DNA of 64,000 bases from Glandiceps talaboti (taxonomy: Eukaryota; Hemichordata; Enteropneusta; Spengelidae): positions 191,001-255,000 of the forward strand of contig NC_135556.1 of NCBI RefSeq assembly GCF_964340395.1. The letters are read 5' to 3'. Positions 48,401-63,400 of this stretch are shown here, piece by piece. The translations under genes were made by a program, and so were the position numbers. The notes under the pieces are model-generated. The model made no database searches, had not been told where the DNA came from, and was given only the letters and a program-made list of their open reading frames with translations. The number at the start of each line of letters is the position of its first letter. Positions within the stretch are counted from its first letter, which is position 1.

Positions 48401-51400
48401 AGGACTTACGTTATGCTTTAGGACTTAGGTTATACTTTAGGACTTAGGTTATGATTTAGGACTTAGGATATGATTTAGGACTTAGGTTATGATTTAGGAC
48501 TTAGGTTATGATTTAGGACTTAGCTAAAGATTTAGGACTTAGGTATGATTTAGGACTTACGTATGATTTAGGACTTAGATATGCTTTAGGACTTAGTTAT
48601 GATTTAGGACTTAGTTATGATTTAGGACTTAGGTTATGATTTAGGACTTAGGTTATGATTAGGACTTAGGTATGCTTTAAGACTTAGGTATGCTTTAGGA
48701 CTTAGGTATGATTTAGGAATTAGGTTATGCTTTAGGACTTAGGTTATGCTTTAGGACTTAGGTTATGCTTTAGGACTTAGGTTATGCTTTAGGACTTAGG
48801 TTATGCTTTAGGACTTATGTTATGCTTTAGGACTTAGGTTATACTTTAGGACTTAGGTTATGATTTAGGACTTAGGTTATGATTTAGGACTTAGGTTATG
48901 ATTTAGGACTTAGCTAAAGATTTAGGACTTAGGTATGATTTAGGACTTACGTATGATTTAGGACTTAGATATTCTTTAGGACTTAGTTATGATTTAGGAC
49001 TTAGTTATGATTTAGGACTTAGGTTATGATTTAGGACTTAGGTTATGATTAGGACTTAGGTGTGCTTTAAGACTTAGGTATGATTTAGGACTTAGGTTAT
49101 TACTTAGGACTTAGGCATGATTTAGGACTTACGTATGATTTAGGACTTAGATATTCTTTAGGACTTAGTTATGATTTAGGACTTAGTTATGATTTAGGAC
49201 TTAGGTTATGATTTAGGACTTAGCTAAAGATTTAGGACTTAAGTATGATTTAGGACTTAGCAAAAGATTTAGGAATTAGATTATGATTTAGGACTTAGTT
49301 ATGATTTAGGACTTAGGTATGATTTAGGACTTAGGTTATTACTTAGGACTTAGGTATGATTTAGGACTTTCGTATGATTTAGGACTTAGATATGCTTTAG
49401 GACTTAAATATGATTTAGGACTTAGGTTATGATTTAGGACTTAGGTTATGATTTAGGACTTAGGTTATGCTTTACGACTTAGGTATGATTTAGGACTTAG
49501 GTTATTACTTACGACTTAGGCATGATTTAGGACTTACGTATGATTTAGGACTTAGATATGCTTTAGGACTTAGTTATGATTTAGGACTTAGTTATGATTT
49601 AGGACTTAGGTTATGATTTAGGACTTATGTTATGATTAGGACTTAGGTATGCTTTAAGACTTAGGTATGCTTTAGGACTTAGGTATGCTTTAAGACTTAG
49701 GTATGCTTTAGGACTTAGGTATGATTTAGGACTTAGGTATGCTTTAAGACTTAGGTATGCTTTAGGACTTAGGTATGATTTAGGACTTAGGTATGCTTTA
49801 GGACTTAGATATGCTTTAGGACTTAGGTATGATTTAGGAATTAGATTATGCTTTAGGACTTAGGTTATGCTTTAGGACTTAGGTTATACTTTAAGACTTA
49901 GGTTATGATTTAGGACTTAGGTTATGATTTAGGACTTACGTATGATTTAGGACTTAGCTAAAGATTTAGGACTTAGGTTATGATTTAGGACTTAGGTATG
50001 ATTTAGGACTTAGGTTATTACTTAGGACTTAGGCATGATTTAGGACTTAGATATGCTTTAGGACTTAGTTATGATTTAGGACTTAGTTATGATTTAGGAC
50101 TTAGGTTATGATTTAGGACTTGGGTTATGATTAGGACTTAGGTGTGCTTTAAGACTTAGGTATGCTTTAGGACTTAGGTTATGATTTAGGACTTACGTAT
50201 GATTTAAGACTTAGCTAAAGATTTAGGACTTAGATTATGATTTAGGACTTAAGTATGATTTAAGACTTATGTTATGATTTAGGACTTAGGTTATGCTTTA
50301 GGACTTAGGTTATGCTTTACGACTTAGGTATGATTTAGGACTTAGGTTATTACTTACGACTTAGGCATGATTTAGGACTTACGTATGATTTAGGACTTAG
50401 ATATGCTTTAGGACTTAGTTATGATTTAGGACTTAGTTATGATTTAGGACTTAGGTTATGCTTTAGGACTTAGGTATGCTTTAGGACTTAGGTTATGCTT
50501 TAGGACTTAGGTTATGATTTAGGACTTAGGTTATGATTTAGGACTTATGTATGATTTAGGACTTAGGTTATGCTTTAGGACTTAGGTTATGATTTAGGAC
50601 TTAGCTAAAGATTTAGGAATTAGATTATGATTTAGGACTTATGTTATGATTTAGGACTTAGGTTATGATTTAGGACTTAGGTTATGCTTTAGGACTTAGG
50701 TATGATTTAGGACTTAGGTTATTACTTACGACTTAGGCATGATTTAGGACTTACGTATGATTTAGGACTTAGATATGCTTTAGGACTTAGTTAGGATTTA
50801 GGATTTAGTTATGATTTAGGACTTAGGTTATGATTTAGGACTTATGTTATGATTAGGACTTAGGTATGCTTTAAGACTTAGGTTATGCTTTAGGACTTAG
50901 GTTATGCTTTTTGACTTAGGTTATGCTTTAGGACTTAGGTTATGCTTTAGGACTTAGGTTATGCTTTAGGACTTAGGTTATACTTTAGGACTTAGGTTAT
51001 GATTTAGGACTTAGGTATGATTTAGGACTTAGCTAAAGATTTAGGACTTAAGTATGATTTAGGACTTAGCTAAAGATTTAGGAATTAGATTATGATTTAG
51101 GACTTATGTTATGATTTAGGACTTAGGTATGATTTAGGACTTAGGTTATTACTTAGGACTTAGGTATGATTTAGGACTTTCGTATGATTTAGGACTTAGA
51201 TATGCTTTAGGACTTAAATATGATTTAGGACTTAGGTTATGATTAGGACTTAGATATGCTTTAGGACTTAGGTTATGATTTAGGACTTAAATATGATTTA
51301 GGACTTAGGTTATGTTTTAGGACTTAGGTATGCTTTAGGACTTAGGTATGCTTTAGGACTTAGGTATGCTTTAAGACTTAGGTATGCTTTAGGACTTAGG

Positions 51401-54400
51401 TATGCTTTAGGACTTAGGTTATGCTTTAGGACTTAGGTTATGCTTTAGGACTTAGGTTATGCTTTAGGACTTAGGTTATGCTTTAGGACTTAGGTTATGC
51501 TTTAGGACTTAGGTTATGCTTTAGGACTTACGTTATGCTTTAGGACTTAGGTTATACTTTAGGACTTAGGTTATGATTTAGGACTTAGGTTATGATTTAG
51601 GACTTAGGTTATGATTTAGGACTTAGCTAAAGATTTAGGACTTAGGTATGATTTAGGACTTAGGTATGATTTAGGACTTAGATATGCTTTAGGACTTAGT
51701 TATGATTTAGGACTTAGTTATGATTTAGGACTTAGGTTATGATTTAGGACTTAGGTTATGATTAGGACTTAGGTATGCTTTAAGACTTAGGTATGCTTTA
51801 GGACTTAGGTATGATTTAGGAATTAGATTATGCTTTAGGACTTAGGTTATGCTTTAGGACTTAGGTTATGCTTTAGGACTTAGGTTATGCTTTAGGACTT
51901 AGGTTATGCTTTAGGACTTAGGTTATGCTTTAGGAATTAGGTTATGCTTTAGGACTTAGGTTATGATTTAGGACTTAGGTTATGATTTAGGACTTAGGTT
52001 ATGCTTTAGGACTTAGGTATGATTTAGGACTTAGGTTATTACTTAGGACTTAGGCATGATTTAGGACTTACGTATGATTTAGGACTTAGATATTCTTTAG
52101 GACTTAGTTATGATTTAGGACTTAGTTATGATTTAGGACTTAGGTTATGATTTAGGACTTAGGTGTGCTTTAAGACTTAGGTATGCTTTAGGACTTAGGT
52201 TATGATTTAGGACTTACGTATGATTTAAGACTTAGCTAAAGATTTAGGACTTAGATTATGATTTAGGACTTAAGTATGATTTAGGACTTATGTTATGATT
52301 TAGGACTTAGGTTATGATTTAGGACTTAGGTTATGCTTTACGACTTAGGTATGATTTAGGACTTACGTATGATTTAGGACTTAGATATTCTTTAGGACTT
52401 AGTTATGATTTAGGACTTAGTTATGATTTAGGACTTAGGTTATGATTTAGGACTTAGCTAAAGATTTAGGACTTAAGTATGATTTAGGACTTAGCAAAAG
52501 ATTTAGGAATTAGATTATGATTTAGGACTTAGTTATGATTTAGGACTTAGGTATGATTTAGGACTTAGGTTATTACTTAGGACTTAGGTATGATTTAGGA
52601 CTTTCGTATGATTTAGGACTTAGATATGCTTTAGGACTTAAATATGATTTAGGACTTAGGTTATGATTTAGGACTTAGGTTATGATTTAGGACTTAGGTT
52701 ATGCTTTACGACTTAGGTATGATTTAGGACTTAGGTTATTACTTACGACTTAGGCATGATTTAGGACTTACGTATGATTTAGGACTTAGATATGCTTTAG
52801 GACTTAGTTATGATTTAGGACTTAGTTATGATTTAGGACTTAGGTTATGATTTAGGACTTATGTTATGATTAGGACTTAGGTATGCTTTAAGACTTAGGT
52901 ATGCTTTAGGACTTAGGTATGCTTTAAGACTTAGGTATGCTTTAGGACTTAGGTATGATTTAGGACTTAGGTATGCTTTAAGACTTAGGTATGCTTTAGG
53001 ACTTAGGTATGATTTAGGACTTAGGTATGCTTTAGGACTTAGATATGCTTTAGGACTTAGGTATGATTTAGGAATTAGATTATGCTTTAGGACTTAGGTT
53101 ATGCTTTAGGACTTAGGTTATACTTTAAGACTTAGGTTATGATTTAGGACTTAGGTTATGATTTAGGACTTACGTATGATTTAGGACTTAGCTAAAGATT
53201 TAGGACTTAGGTTATGATTTAGGACTTAGGTATGATTTAGGACTTAGGTTATTACTTAGGACTTAGGCATGATTTAGGACTTAGATATGCTTTAGGACTT
53301 AGTTATGATTTAGGACTTAGTTATGATTTAGGACTTAGGTTATGATTTAGGACTTGGGTTATGATTAGGACTTAGGTGTGCTTTAAGACTTAGGTATGCT
53401 TTAGGACTTAGGTTATGATTTAGGACTTACGTATGATTTAAGACTTAGGTATGCTTTAGGACTTAGGTATGCTTTAAGACTTAGGTATGCTTTAGGACTT
53501 AGGTATGATTTAGGACTTAGGTATGCTTTAGGACTTAGATATGCTTTAGGACTTAGGTATGATTTAGGAATTAGATTTTGATTTAGGACTTAGGTTATGC
53601 TTTATGACTTAGGTTATGCTTTAGGACTTAGGTTAGGCTTTAGGACTTAGGTTATACTTTAGGACTTAGGTTATGATTTAGGACTTAGGTTATGATTTAG
53701 GTCTTACGTATGATTTAGGACTTAGCTAAAGATTTAGGACTTAGATTATGATTTAGGACTTAAGTATGATTTAGGACTTAGGTTATGATTTAGGACTTAG
53801 GTATGATTTAGGACTTAGGTTATGCTTTAGGTTATGTTTTAGAACTTAGGTATGATTTAGGACTTAGCTAAAGATTTAGGACTTAGATTATGATTTAGGA
53901 CTTATGTTACGATTTAGGACTTAGGTATGATTTAGGACTTAGATATGCTTTAGGACTTAGTTATGATTTAGGACTTAGATTATGATTTAGGACTTAGATT
54001 ATGATTTAGGACTTAGATTATGATTTAGGACTTAGGTTATGCTTTAGGACTTAGGTTATGCTTTAGGATTTAGGTTATGATTTAGGACTTATGTTATGAT
54101 TTAGGACTTAGGTATGATTTAGGACTTAGGTTATGATTTAGGTCTTACGTATGATTTAGGACTTAGCTAAAGATTTAGGACTTAGATTATGATTTAGGAC
54201 TTAAGTATGATTTAGGACTTAGGTTATGCTTTAGGACTTAGGTTATGATTTAGGACTTAGGTATGATTTAGGACTTAGCTAAAGATTTAGGAATTAGATT
54301 ATGATTTAGGACTTATGTTATGATTTAGGACTTAAGTTATGATTTAAGACTTAGGTTATGCTTTAGGACTTAGGTATGATTTAGGACTTAGGTTATTACT

Positions 54401-57400
54401 TAGGACTTAGGTATGATTTAGGACTTACGTATGATTTAGGACTTAGATATGCATTAGGACTTAGGTATGATTTAGGACTTAGGTTATGATTTAGGACTTA
54501 GGTATGATTTAGGACTTAGGTTATGCTTTAGGTTATGTTTTAGAACTTAGGTATGATTTAGGACTTAGCTAAAGATTTAGGACTTAGATTATGATTTAGG
54601 ACTTATGTTACGATTTAGGACTTAAGTATGATTTAGGACTTAGATATGCTTTAGGACTTAGTTATGATTTAGGACTTAGATTATGATTTAGGACTTAGGT
54701 ATGATTTAGGACTTAGGTTATGATTTAGGACTTAGGTATGATTTAGGACTTAGGTTATGCTTTAGGTTATGTTTTAGAACTTAGGTATGATTTAGGACTT
54801 AGCTAAAGATTTAGGACTTAGATTATGATTTAGGACTTATGTTACGATTTAGGACTTAGGTATGATTTAGGACTTATGTTATGATTTAAGACTTAGGCTA
54901 TTATTTAGGTTATGATTTAGGACTTCTCTATGATTTAGGACTTAGGTTATGCTTTAGGCATTAGGTTATGCTTTAGGACTTAGGTATGCTTTAGGACTTA
55001 GGTTATGCTTTAGGACTTAGGTTATGCTTTAGGACTTAGGTTATGCTTTAGGACTTAGGTTATGCTTTAGGACTTAGGTTATGCTTTAGGACTTAGGTTA
55101 TGCTTTAGGACTTACGTTATGCTTTAGGACTTAGGTTATACTTTAGGACTTAGGTTATGATTTAGGACTTAGGATATGATTTAGGACTTAGGTTATGATT
55201 TAGGACTTAGGTTATGATTTAGGACTTAGCTAAAGATTTAGGACTTAGGTATGATTTAGGACTTACGTATGATTTAGGACTTAGATATGCTTTAGGACTT
55301 AGTTATGATTTAGGACTTAGTTATGATTTAGGACTTAGGTTATGCTTTATGACTTAGGTTATGATTAGGACTTAGGTATGCTTTAAGACTTAGGTATGCT
55401 TTAGGACTTAGGTTATGATTTAGGACTTACATATGATTTAGGACTTAGCTAAAGATTTAGGACTTAGATTATGATTTAGGACTTAAGTATGATTTAGGAC
55501 TTAGGTTATGATTTAGGACTTAGGTATGATTTAGGACTTAGCTAAAATTTTAGGAATTAGATTATGATTTAGTACTTATGTTATGATTTAGGACTTAGGT
55601 TATGCTTTAGGACTTAGGTATGATTTAGGACTTAGGTTATTACTTAGGTCTTAGGCATGATTTAGGACTTACGTATGATTTAGGACTTAGATATGCTTTA
55701 GGACTTAGTTATGATTTAGGACTTAGTTATGATTTAGGACTTAGGTTATGATTTAGGACTTAGGTATGCTTTAAGACTTAGGTATGCTTTAGGACTTAGG
55801 TATGCTTTAAGACTTAGGTATGCTTTAGGACTTAGGTATGATTTAGGACTTAGGTATGCTTTAGGACTTAGATATGCTTTAGGACTTAGTTATGATTTAG
55901 GAATTAGATTATGCTTTAGGACTTAGGTTATGCTTTAGGACTTAGGTTATACTTTAGGACTTACGTTATGATTTAGGACTTAGATTATGATTTAGGACTT
56001 AAGTATGATTTAGGACTTAGGTTATGATTTAGGACTTAGGTATGATTTAGGACTTAGCTTATTACTTAGGACTTAGGCATGATTTAGGACTTACGTATGA
56101 TTTAGGACTTAGATATGCTTTAGGACTTAGTTATGATTTAGGACTTAGTTATGATTTAGGACTTAGGTTATGATTTAGGACTTAGGTTATGATTAGGACT
56201 TAGGTATGCTTTAAGACTTAGGTATGCTTTAGGACTTAGGTATGCTTTAAGACTTAGGTATGCTTTAGGACTTAGGTATGATTTAGGACTTAGGTATGCT
56301 TTAGGACTTAGATATGCTTTAGGACTTAGGTATGATTTAGGAATTAGATTTTGATTTAGGACTTAGGTTATGCTTTATGACTTAGGTTATGCTTTAGGAC
56401 TTAGGTTAGGCTTTAGGACTTAGGTTATACTTTAGGACTTAGGTTATGATTTAGGACTTAGGTTATGATTTAGGTCTTACGTATGATTTAGGACTTAGCT
56501 AAAGATTTAGGACTTAGATTATGATTTAGGACTTAAGTATGATTTAGGACTTAGGTTATGATTTAGGACTTAGGTATGATTTAGGACTTAGGTTATGCTT
56601 TAGGTTATGTTTTAGAACTTAGGTATGATTTAGGACTTAGCTAAAGATTTAGGACTTAGATTATGATTTAGGACTTATGTTACGATTTAGGACTTAGGTA
56701 TGATTTAGGACTTAGATATGCTTTAGGACTTAGTTATGATTTAGGACTTAGATTATGATTTAGGACTTAGATTATGATTTAGGACTTAGATTATGATTTA
56801 GGACTTAGGTTATGCTTTAGGACTTAGGTTATGCTTTAGGATTTAGGTTATGATTTAGGACTTATGTTATGATTTAGGACTTAGGTATGATTTAGGACTT
56901 AGGTTATGATTTAGGTCTTACGTATGATTTAGGACTTAGCTAAAGATTTAGGACTTAGATTATGATTTAGGACTTAAGTATGATTTAGGACTTAGGTTAT
57001 GCTTTAGGACTTAGGTTATGATTTAGGACTTAGGTATGATTTAGGACTTAGCTAAAGATTTAGGAATTAGATTATGATTTAGGACTTATGTTATGATTTA
57101 GGACTTAAGTTATGATTTAAGACTTAGGTTATGCTTTAGGACTTAGGTATGATTTAGGACTTAGGTTATTACTTAGGACTTAGGTATGATTTAGGACTTA
57201 CGTATGATTTAGGACTTAGATATGCATTAGGACTTAGGTATGATTTAGGACTTAGGTTATGCTTTAGGTTATGTTTTAGAACTTAGGTATGATTTAGGAC
57301 TTAGCTAAAGATTTAGGACTTAGATTATGATTTAGGACTTATGTTACGATTTAGGACTTAAGTATGATTTAGGACTTAGATATGCTTTAGGACTTAGTTA

Positions 57401-60400
57401 TGATTTAGGACTTAGATTATGATTTAGGACTTAGGTATGATTTAGGACTTAGGTTATGATTTAGGACTTAGGTATGATTTAGGACTTAGGTTATGCTTTA
57501 GGTTATGTTTTAGAACTTAGGTATGATTTAGGACTTAGCTAAAGATTTAGGACTTAGATTATGATTTAGGACTTATGTTATGATTTAAGACTTAGGCTAT
57601 TATTTAGGTTATGATTTAGGACTTCTCTATGATTTAGGACTTAGGTTATGCTTTAGGCATTAGGTTATGCTTTAGGACTTAGGTATGCTTTAGGACTTAG
57701 GTTATGCTTTAGGACTTAGGTTATGCTTTAGGACTTAGGTTATGCTTTAGGACTTAGGTTATGCTTTAGGACTTAGGTTATGCTTTAGGACTTAGGTTAT
57801 GCTTTAGGACTTAGGTTATGCTTTAGGACTTACGTTATGCTTTAGGACTTAGGTTATACTTTAGGACTTAGGTTATGATTTAGGACTTAGGATATGATTT
57901 AGGACTTAGGTTATGATTTAGGACTTAGGTTATGATTTAGGACTTAGCTAAAGATTTAGGACTTAGGTATGATTTAGGACTTACGTATGATTTAGGACTT
58001 AGATATGCTTTAGGACTTAGTTATGATTTAGGACTTAGTTATGATTTAGGACTTAGGTTATGATTTAGGACTTAGGTTATGATTAGGACTTAGGTATGCT
58101 TTAAGACTTAGGTATGCTTTAGGACTTAGGTATGATTTAGGAATTAGGTTATGCTTTAGGACTTAGGTTATGCTTTAGGACTTAGGTTATGCTTTAGGAC
58201 TTAGGTTATGCTTTAGGACTTAGGTTATGCTTTAGGACTTATGTTATGCTTTAGGACTTAGGTTATACTTTAGGACTTAGGTTATGATTTAGGACTTAGG
58301 TTATGATTTAGGACTTAGGTTATGATTTAGGACTTAGCTAAAGATTTAGGACTTAGGTATGATTTAGGACTTACGTATGATTTAGGACTTAGATATTCTT
58401 TAGGACTTAGTTATGATTTAGGACTTAGTTATGATTTAGGACTTAGGTTATGATTTAGGACTTAGGTTATGATTAGGACTTAGGTGTGCTTTAAGACTTA
58501 GGTATGATTTAGGACTTAGGTTATTACTTAGGACTTAGGCATGATTTAGGACTTACGTATGATTTAGGACTTAGATATTCTTTAGGACTTAGTTATGATT
58601 TAGGACTTAGTTATGATTTAGGACTTAGGTTATGATTTAGGACTTAGCTAAAGATTTAGGACTTAAGTATGATTTAGGACTTAGCAAAAGATTTAGGAAT
58701 TAGATTATGATTTAGGACTTAGTTATGATTTAGGACTTAGGTATGATTTAGGACTTAGGTTATTACTTAGGACTTAGGTATGATTTAGGACTTTCGTATG
58801 ATTTAGGACTTAGATATGCTTTAGGACTTAAATATGATTTAGGACTTAGGTTATGATTTAGGACTTAGGTTATGATTTAGGACTTAGGTTATGCTTTACG
58901 ACTTAGGTATGATTTAGGACTTAGGTTATTACTTACGACTTAGGCATGATTTAGGACTTACGTATGATTTAGGACTTAGATATGCTTTAGGACTTAGTTA
59001 TGATTTAGGACTTAGTTATGATTTAGGACTTAGGTTATGATTTAGGACTTATGTTATGATTAGGACTTAGGTATGCTTTAAGACTTAGGTATGCTTTAGG
59101 ACTTAGGTATGCTTTAAGACTTAGGTATGCTTTAGGACTTAGGTATGATTTAGGACTTAGGTATGCTTTAAGACTTAGGTATGCTTTAGGACTTAGGTAT
59201 GATTTAGGACTTAGGTATGCTTTAGGACTTAGATATGCTTTAGGACTTAGGTATGATTTAGGAATTAGATTATGCTTTAGGACTTAGGTTATGCTTTAGG
59301 ACTTAGGTTATACTTTAAGACTTAGGTTATGATTTAGGACTTAGGTTATGATTTAGGACTTACGTATGATTTAGGACTTAGCTAAAGATTTAGGACTTAG
59401 GTTATGATTTAGGACTTAGGTATGATTTAGGACTTAGGTTATTACTTAGGACTTAGGCATGATTTAGGACTTAGATATGCTTTAGGACTTAGTTATGATT
59501 TAGGACTTAGTTATGATTTAGGACTTAGGTTATGATTTAGGACTTGGGTTATGATTAGGACTTAGGTGTGCTTTAAGACTTAGGTATGCTTTAGGACTTA
59601 GGTTATGATTTAGGACTTACGTATGATTTAAGACTTAGCTAAAGATTTAGGACTTAGATTATGATTTAGGACTTAAGTATGATTTAAGACTTATGTTATG
59701 ATTTAGGACTTAGGTTATGCTTTAGGACTTAGGTTATGCTTTACGACTTAGGTATGATTTAGGACTTAGGTTATTACTTACGACTTAGGCATGATTTAGG
59801 ACTTACGTATGATTTAGGACTTAGATATGCTTTAGGACTTAGTTATGATTTAGGACTTAGTTATGATTTAGGACTTAGGTTATGATTTAGGACTTATGTT
59901 ATGATTAGGACTTAGGTATGCTTTAAGACTTAGGTATGCTTTAGGACTTAGGTATGCTAAAAGACTTAGGTATGCTTTAGGACTTAGGTATGATTTAGGA
60001 CTTAGGTATGCTTTAGGACTTAGATATACTTTAGGACTTAGGTATGATTTAGGAATTAGATTATGATTTAGGACTTAGGTTATGCTTTATGACTTAGGTT
60101 ATGCTTTAGGACTTAGGTTATGCTTTAGGACTTAGGTTATGCTTTAGGACTTAGGTTACAATTTAGGACTTAGGTTATGATTTAGGACTTAGGTTATGAT
60201 TTAAGACTTACATATGATTTAGGACTTAGCTAAAGATTTAGGACTTAGATTATGATTTAGGACTTAAGTATGATTTAGGACTTAGGTTATGCTTTAGGAC
60301 TTAGGTTATGATTTAGGACTTAGGTATGATTTAGGACTTAGCTAAAGATTTAGGAATTAGATTATGATTTAGGACTTATGTTATGATTTAGGACTTAAGT

Positions 60401-63400
60401 TATGATTTAGGACTTACGTATGATTTAGGACTTAGATATGCATTAGGACTTAGGTATGATTTAGGACTTAGGTTATGCTTTAGGTTAAGTTTTAGAACTT
60501 AGGTATGATTTAGGACTTAGCTAAAGATTTAGGACTTAGATATGCATTAGGACTTAGGTATGATTTAGGACTTAGGTTATGCTTTAGGTTAAGTTTTAGA
60601 ACTTAGGTATGATTTAGGACTTAGCTAAAGATTTAGGACTTAGATTATGATTTAGGACTTATGTTACGATTTAGGACTTAGGTATGATTTAGGACTTAGA
60701 TTATGATTTAGGACTTAGATTATGATTTAGGACTTAGGTTATGCTTTAGGACTTAGGTTATGCTTTAGGACTTATGTTATGATTTAGGACTTATGTTATG
60801 ATTTAGGACTTAGGTATGATTTAGGACTTAGTTATGCTTTAGGACTTAGGTATGTTTTAGGACTTAGGTATGATTTAGGACTTAGGTAATGATTTAGGAC
60901 TTAGGTTATGCTTTAGGACTTAGGTATGCTTTAGGACTTAGGTTATGCTTTAGGACTTAGGTTATGATTTAGGACTTAGGTTATGATTTAGGACTTATGT
61001 ATGATTTAGGACTTAGGTTATGCTTTAGGACTTAGGTTATGATTTAGGACTTAGCTAAAGATTTAGGAATTAGATTATGATTTAGGACTTATGTTATGAT
61101 TTAGGACTTAGGTTATGATTTAGGACTTAGGTTATGCTTTAGGACTTAGGTATGATTTAGGACTTAGGTTATTACTTACGACTTAGGCATGATTTAGGAC
61201 TTACGTATGATTTAGGACCTAGATATGCTTTAGGACTTAGTTAGGATTTAGGATTTAGTTATGATTTAGGACTTAGGTTATGATTTAGGACTTATGTTAT
61301 GATTAGGACTTAGGTATGCTTTAAGACTTAGGTTATGCTTTAGGACTTAGGTTATGCTTTTTGACTTAGGTTATGCTTTAGGACTTAGGTTATGCTTTAG
61401 GACTTAGGTTATGCTTTAGGACTTAGGTTATACTTTAGGACTTAGGTTATGATTTAGGACTTAGGTATGATTTAGGACTTAGCTAAAGATTTAGGACTTA
61501 AGTATGATTTAGGACTTAGCTAAAGATTTAGGAATTAGATTATGATTTAGGACTTATGTTATGATTTAGGACTTAGGTATGATTTAGGACTTAGGTTATT
61601 ACTTAGGACTTAGGTATGATTTAGGACTTTCGTATGATTTAGGACTTAGATATGCTTTAGGACTTAAATATGATTTAGGACTTAGGTTATGATTAGGACT
61701 TAGATATGCTTTAGGACTTAGGTTATGATTTAGGACTTAAATATGATTTAGGACTTAGGTTATGTTTTAGGACTTAGGTATGCTTTAGGACTTAGGTATG
61801 CTTTAGGACTTAGGTATGCTTTAAGACTTAGGTATGCTTTAGGACTTAGGTATGCTTTAGGACTTAGGTTATGCTTTAGGACTTAGGTTATGCTTTAGGA
61901 CTTAGGTTATGCTTTAGGACTTAGGTTATGCTTTAGGACTTAGGTTATGCTTTAGGACTTAGGTTATGCTTTAGGACTTAGGTTATGCTTTAGGACTTAC
62001 GTTATGCTTTAGGACTTAGGTTATACTTTAGGACTTAGGTTATGATTTAGGACTTAGGTTATGATTTAGGACTTAGGTTATGATTTAGGACTTAGCTAAA
62101 GATTTAGGACTTAGGTATGATTTAGGACTTAGGTATGATTTAGGACTTAGATATGCTTTAGGACTTAGTTATGATTTAGGACTTAGTTATGATTTAGGAC
62201 TTAGGTTATGATTTAGGACTTAGGTTATGATTAGGACTTAGGTATGCTTTAAGACTTAGGTATGCTTTAGGACTTAGGTATGATTTAGGAATTAGATTAT
62301 GCTTTAGGACTTAGGTTATGCTTTAGGACTTAGGTTATGCTTTAGGACTTAGGTTATGCTTTAGGACTTAGGTTATGCTTTAGGACTTAGGTTATGCTTT
62401 AGGAATTAGGTTATGCTTTAGGACTTAGGTTATGATTTAGGACTTAGGTTATGATTTAGGACTTAGGTTATGCTTTAGGACTTAGGTATGATTTAGGACT
62501 TAGGTTATTACTTAGGACTTAGGCATGATTTAGGACTTACGTATGATTTAGGACTTAGATATTCTTTAGGACTTAGTTATGATTTAGGACTTAGTTATGA
62601 TTTAGGACTTAGGTTATGATTTAGGACTTAGGTGTGCTTTAAGACTTAGGTATGCTTTAGGACTTAGGTTATGATTTAGGACTTACGTATGATTTAAGAC
62701 TTAGCTAAAGATTTAGGACTTAGATTATGATTTAGGACTTAAGTATGATTTAGGACTTATGTTATGATTTAGGACTTAGGTTATGATTTAGGACTTAGGT
62801 TATGCTTTACGACTTAGGTATGATTTAGGACTTAGGTATTCTTTAGGACTTAGTTATGATTTAGGACTTAGTTATGATTTAGGACTTAGGTTATGATTTA
62901 GGACTTAGCTAAAGATTTAGGACTTAAGTATGATTTAGGACTTAGCAAAAGATTTAGGAATTAGATTATGATTTAGGACTTAGTTATGATTTAGGACTTA
63001 GGTATGATTTAGGACTTAGGTTATTACTTAGGACTTAGGTATGATTTAGGACTTTCGTATGATTTAGGACTTAGATATGCTTTAGGACTTAAATATGATT
63101 TAGGACTTAGGTTATGATTTAGGACTTAGGTTATGATTTAGGACTTAGGTTATGCTTTACGACTTAGGTATGATTTAGGACTTAGGTTATTACTTACGAC
63201 TTAGGCATGATTTAGGACTTACGTATGATTTAGGACTTAGATATGCTTTAGGACTTAGTTATGATTTAGGACTTAGTTATGATTTAGGACTTAGGTTATG
63301 ATTTAGGACTTATGTTATGATTAGGACTTAGGTATGCTTTAAGACTTAGGTATGCTTTAGGACTTAGGTATGCTTTAAGACTTAGGTATGCTTTAGGACT

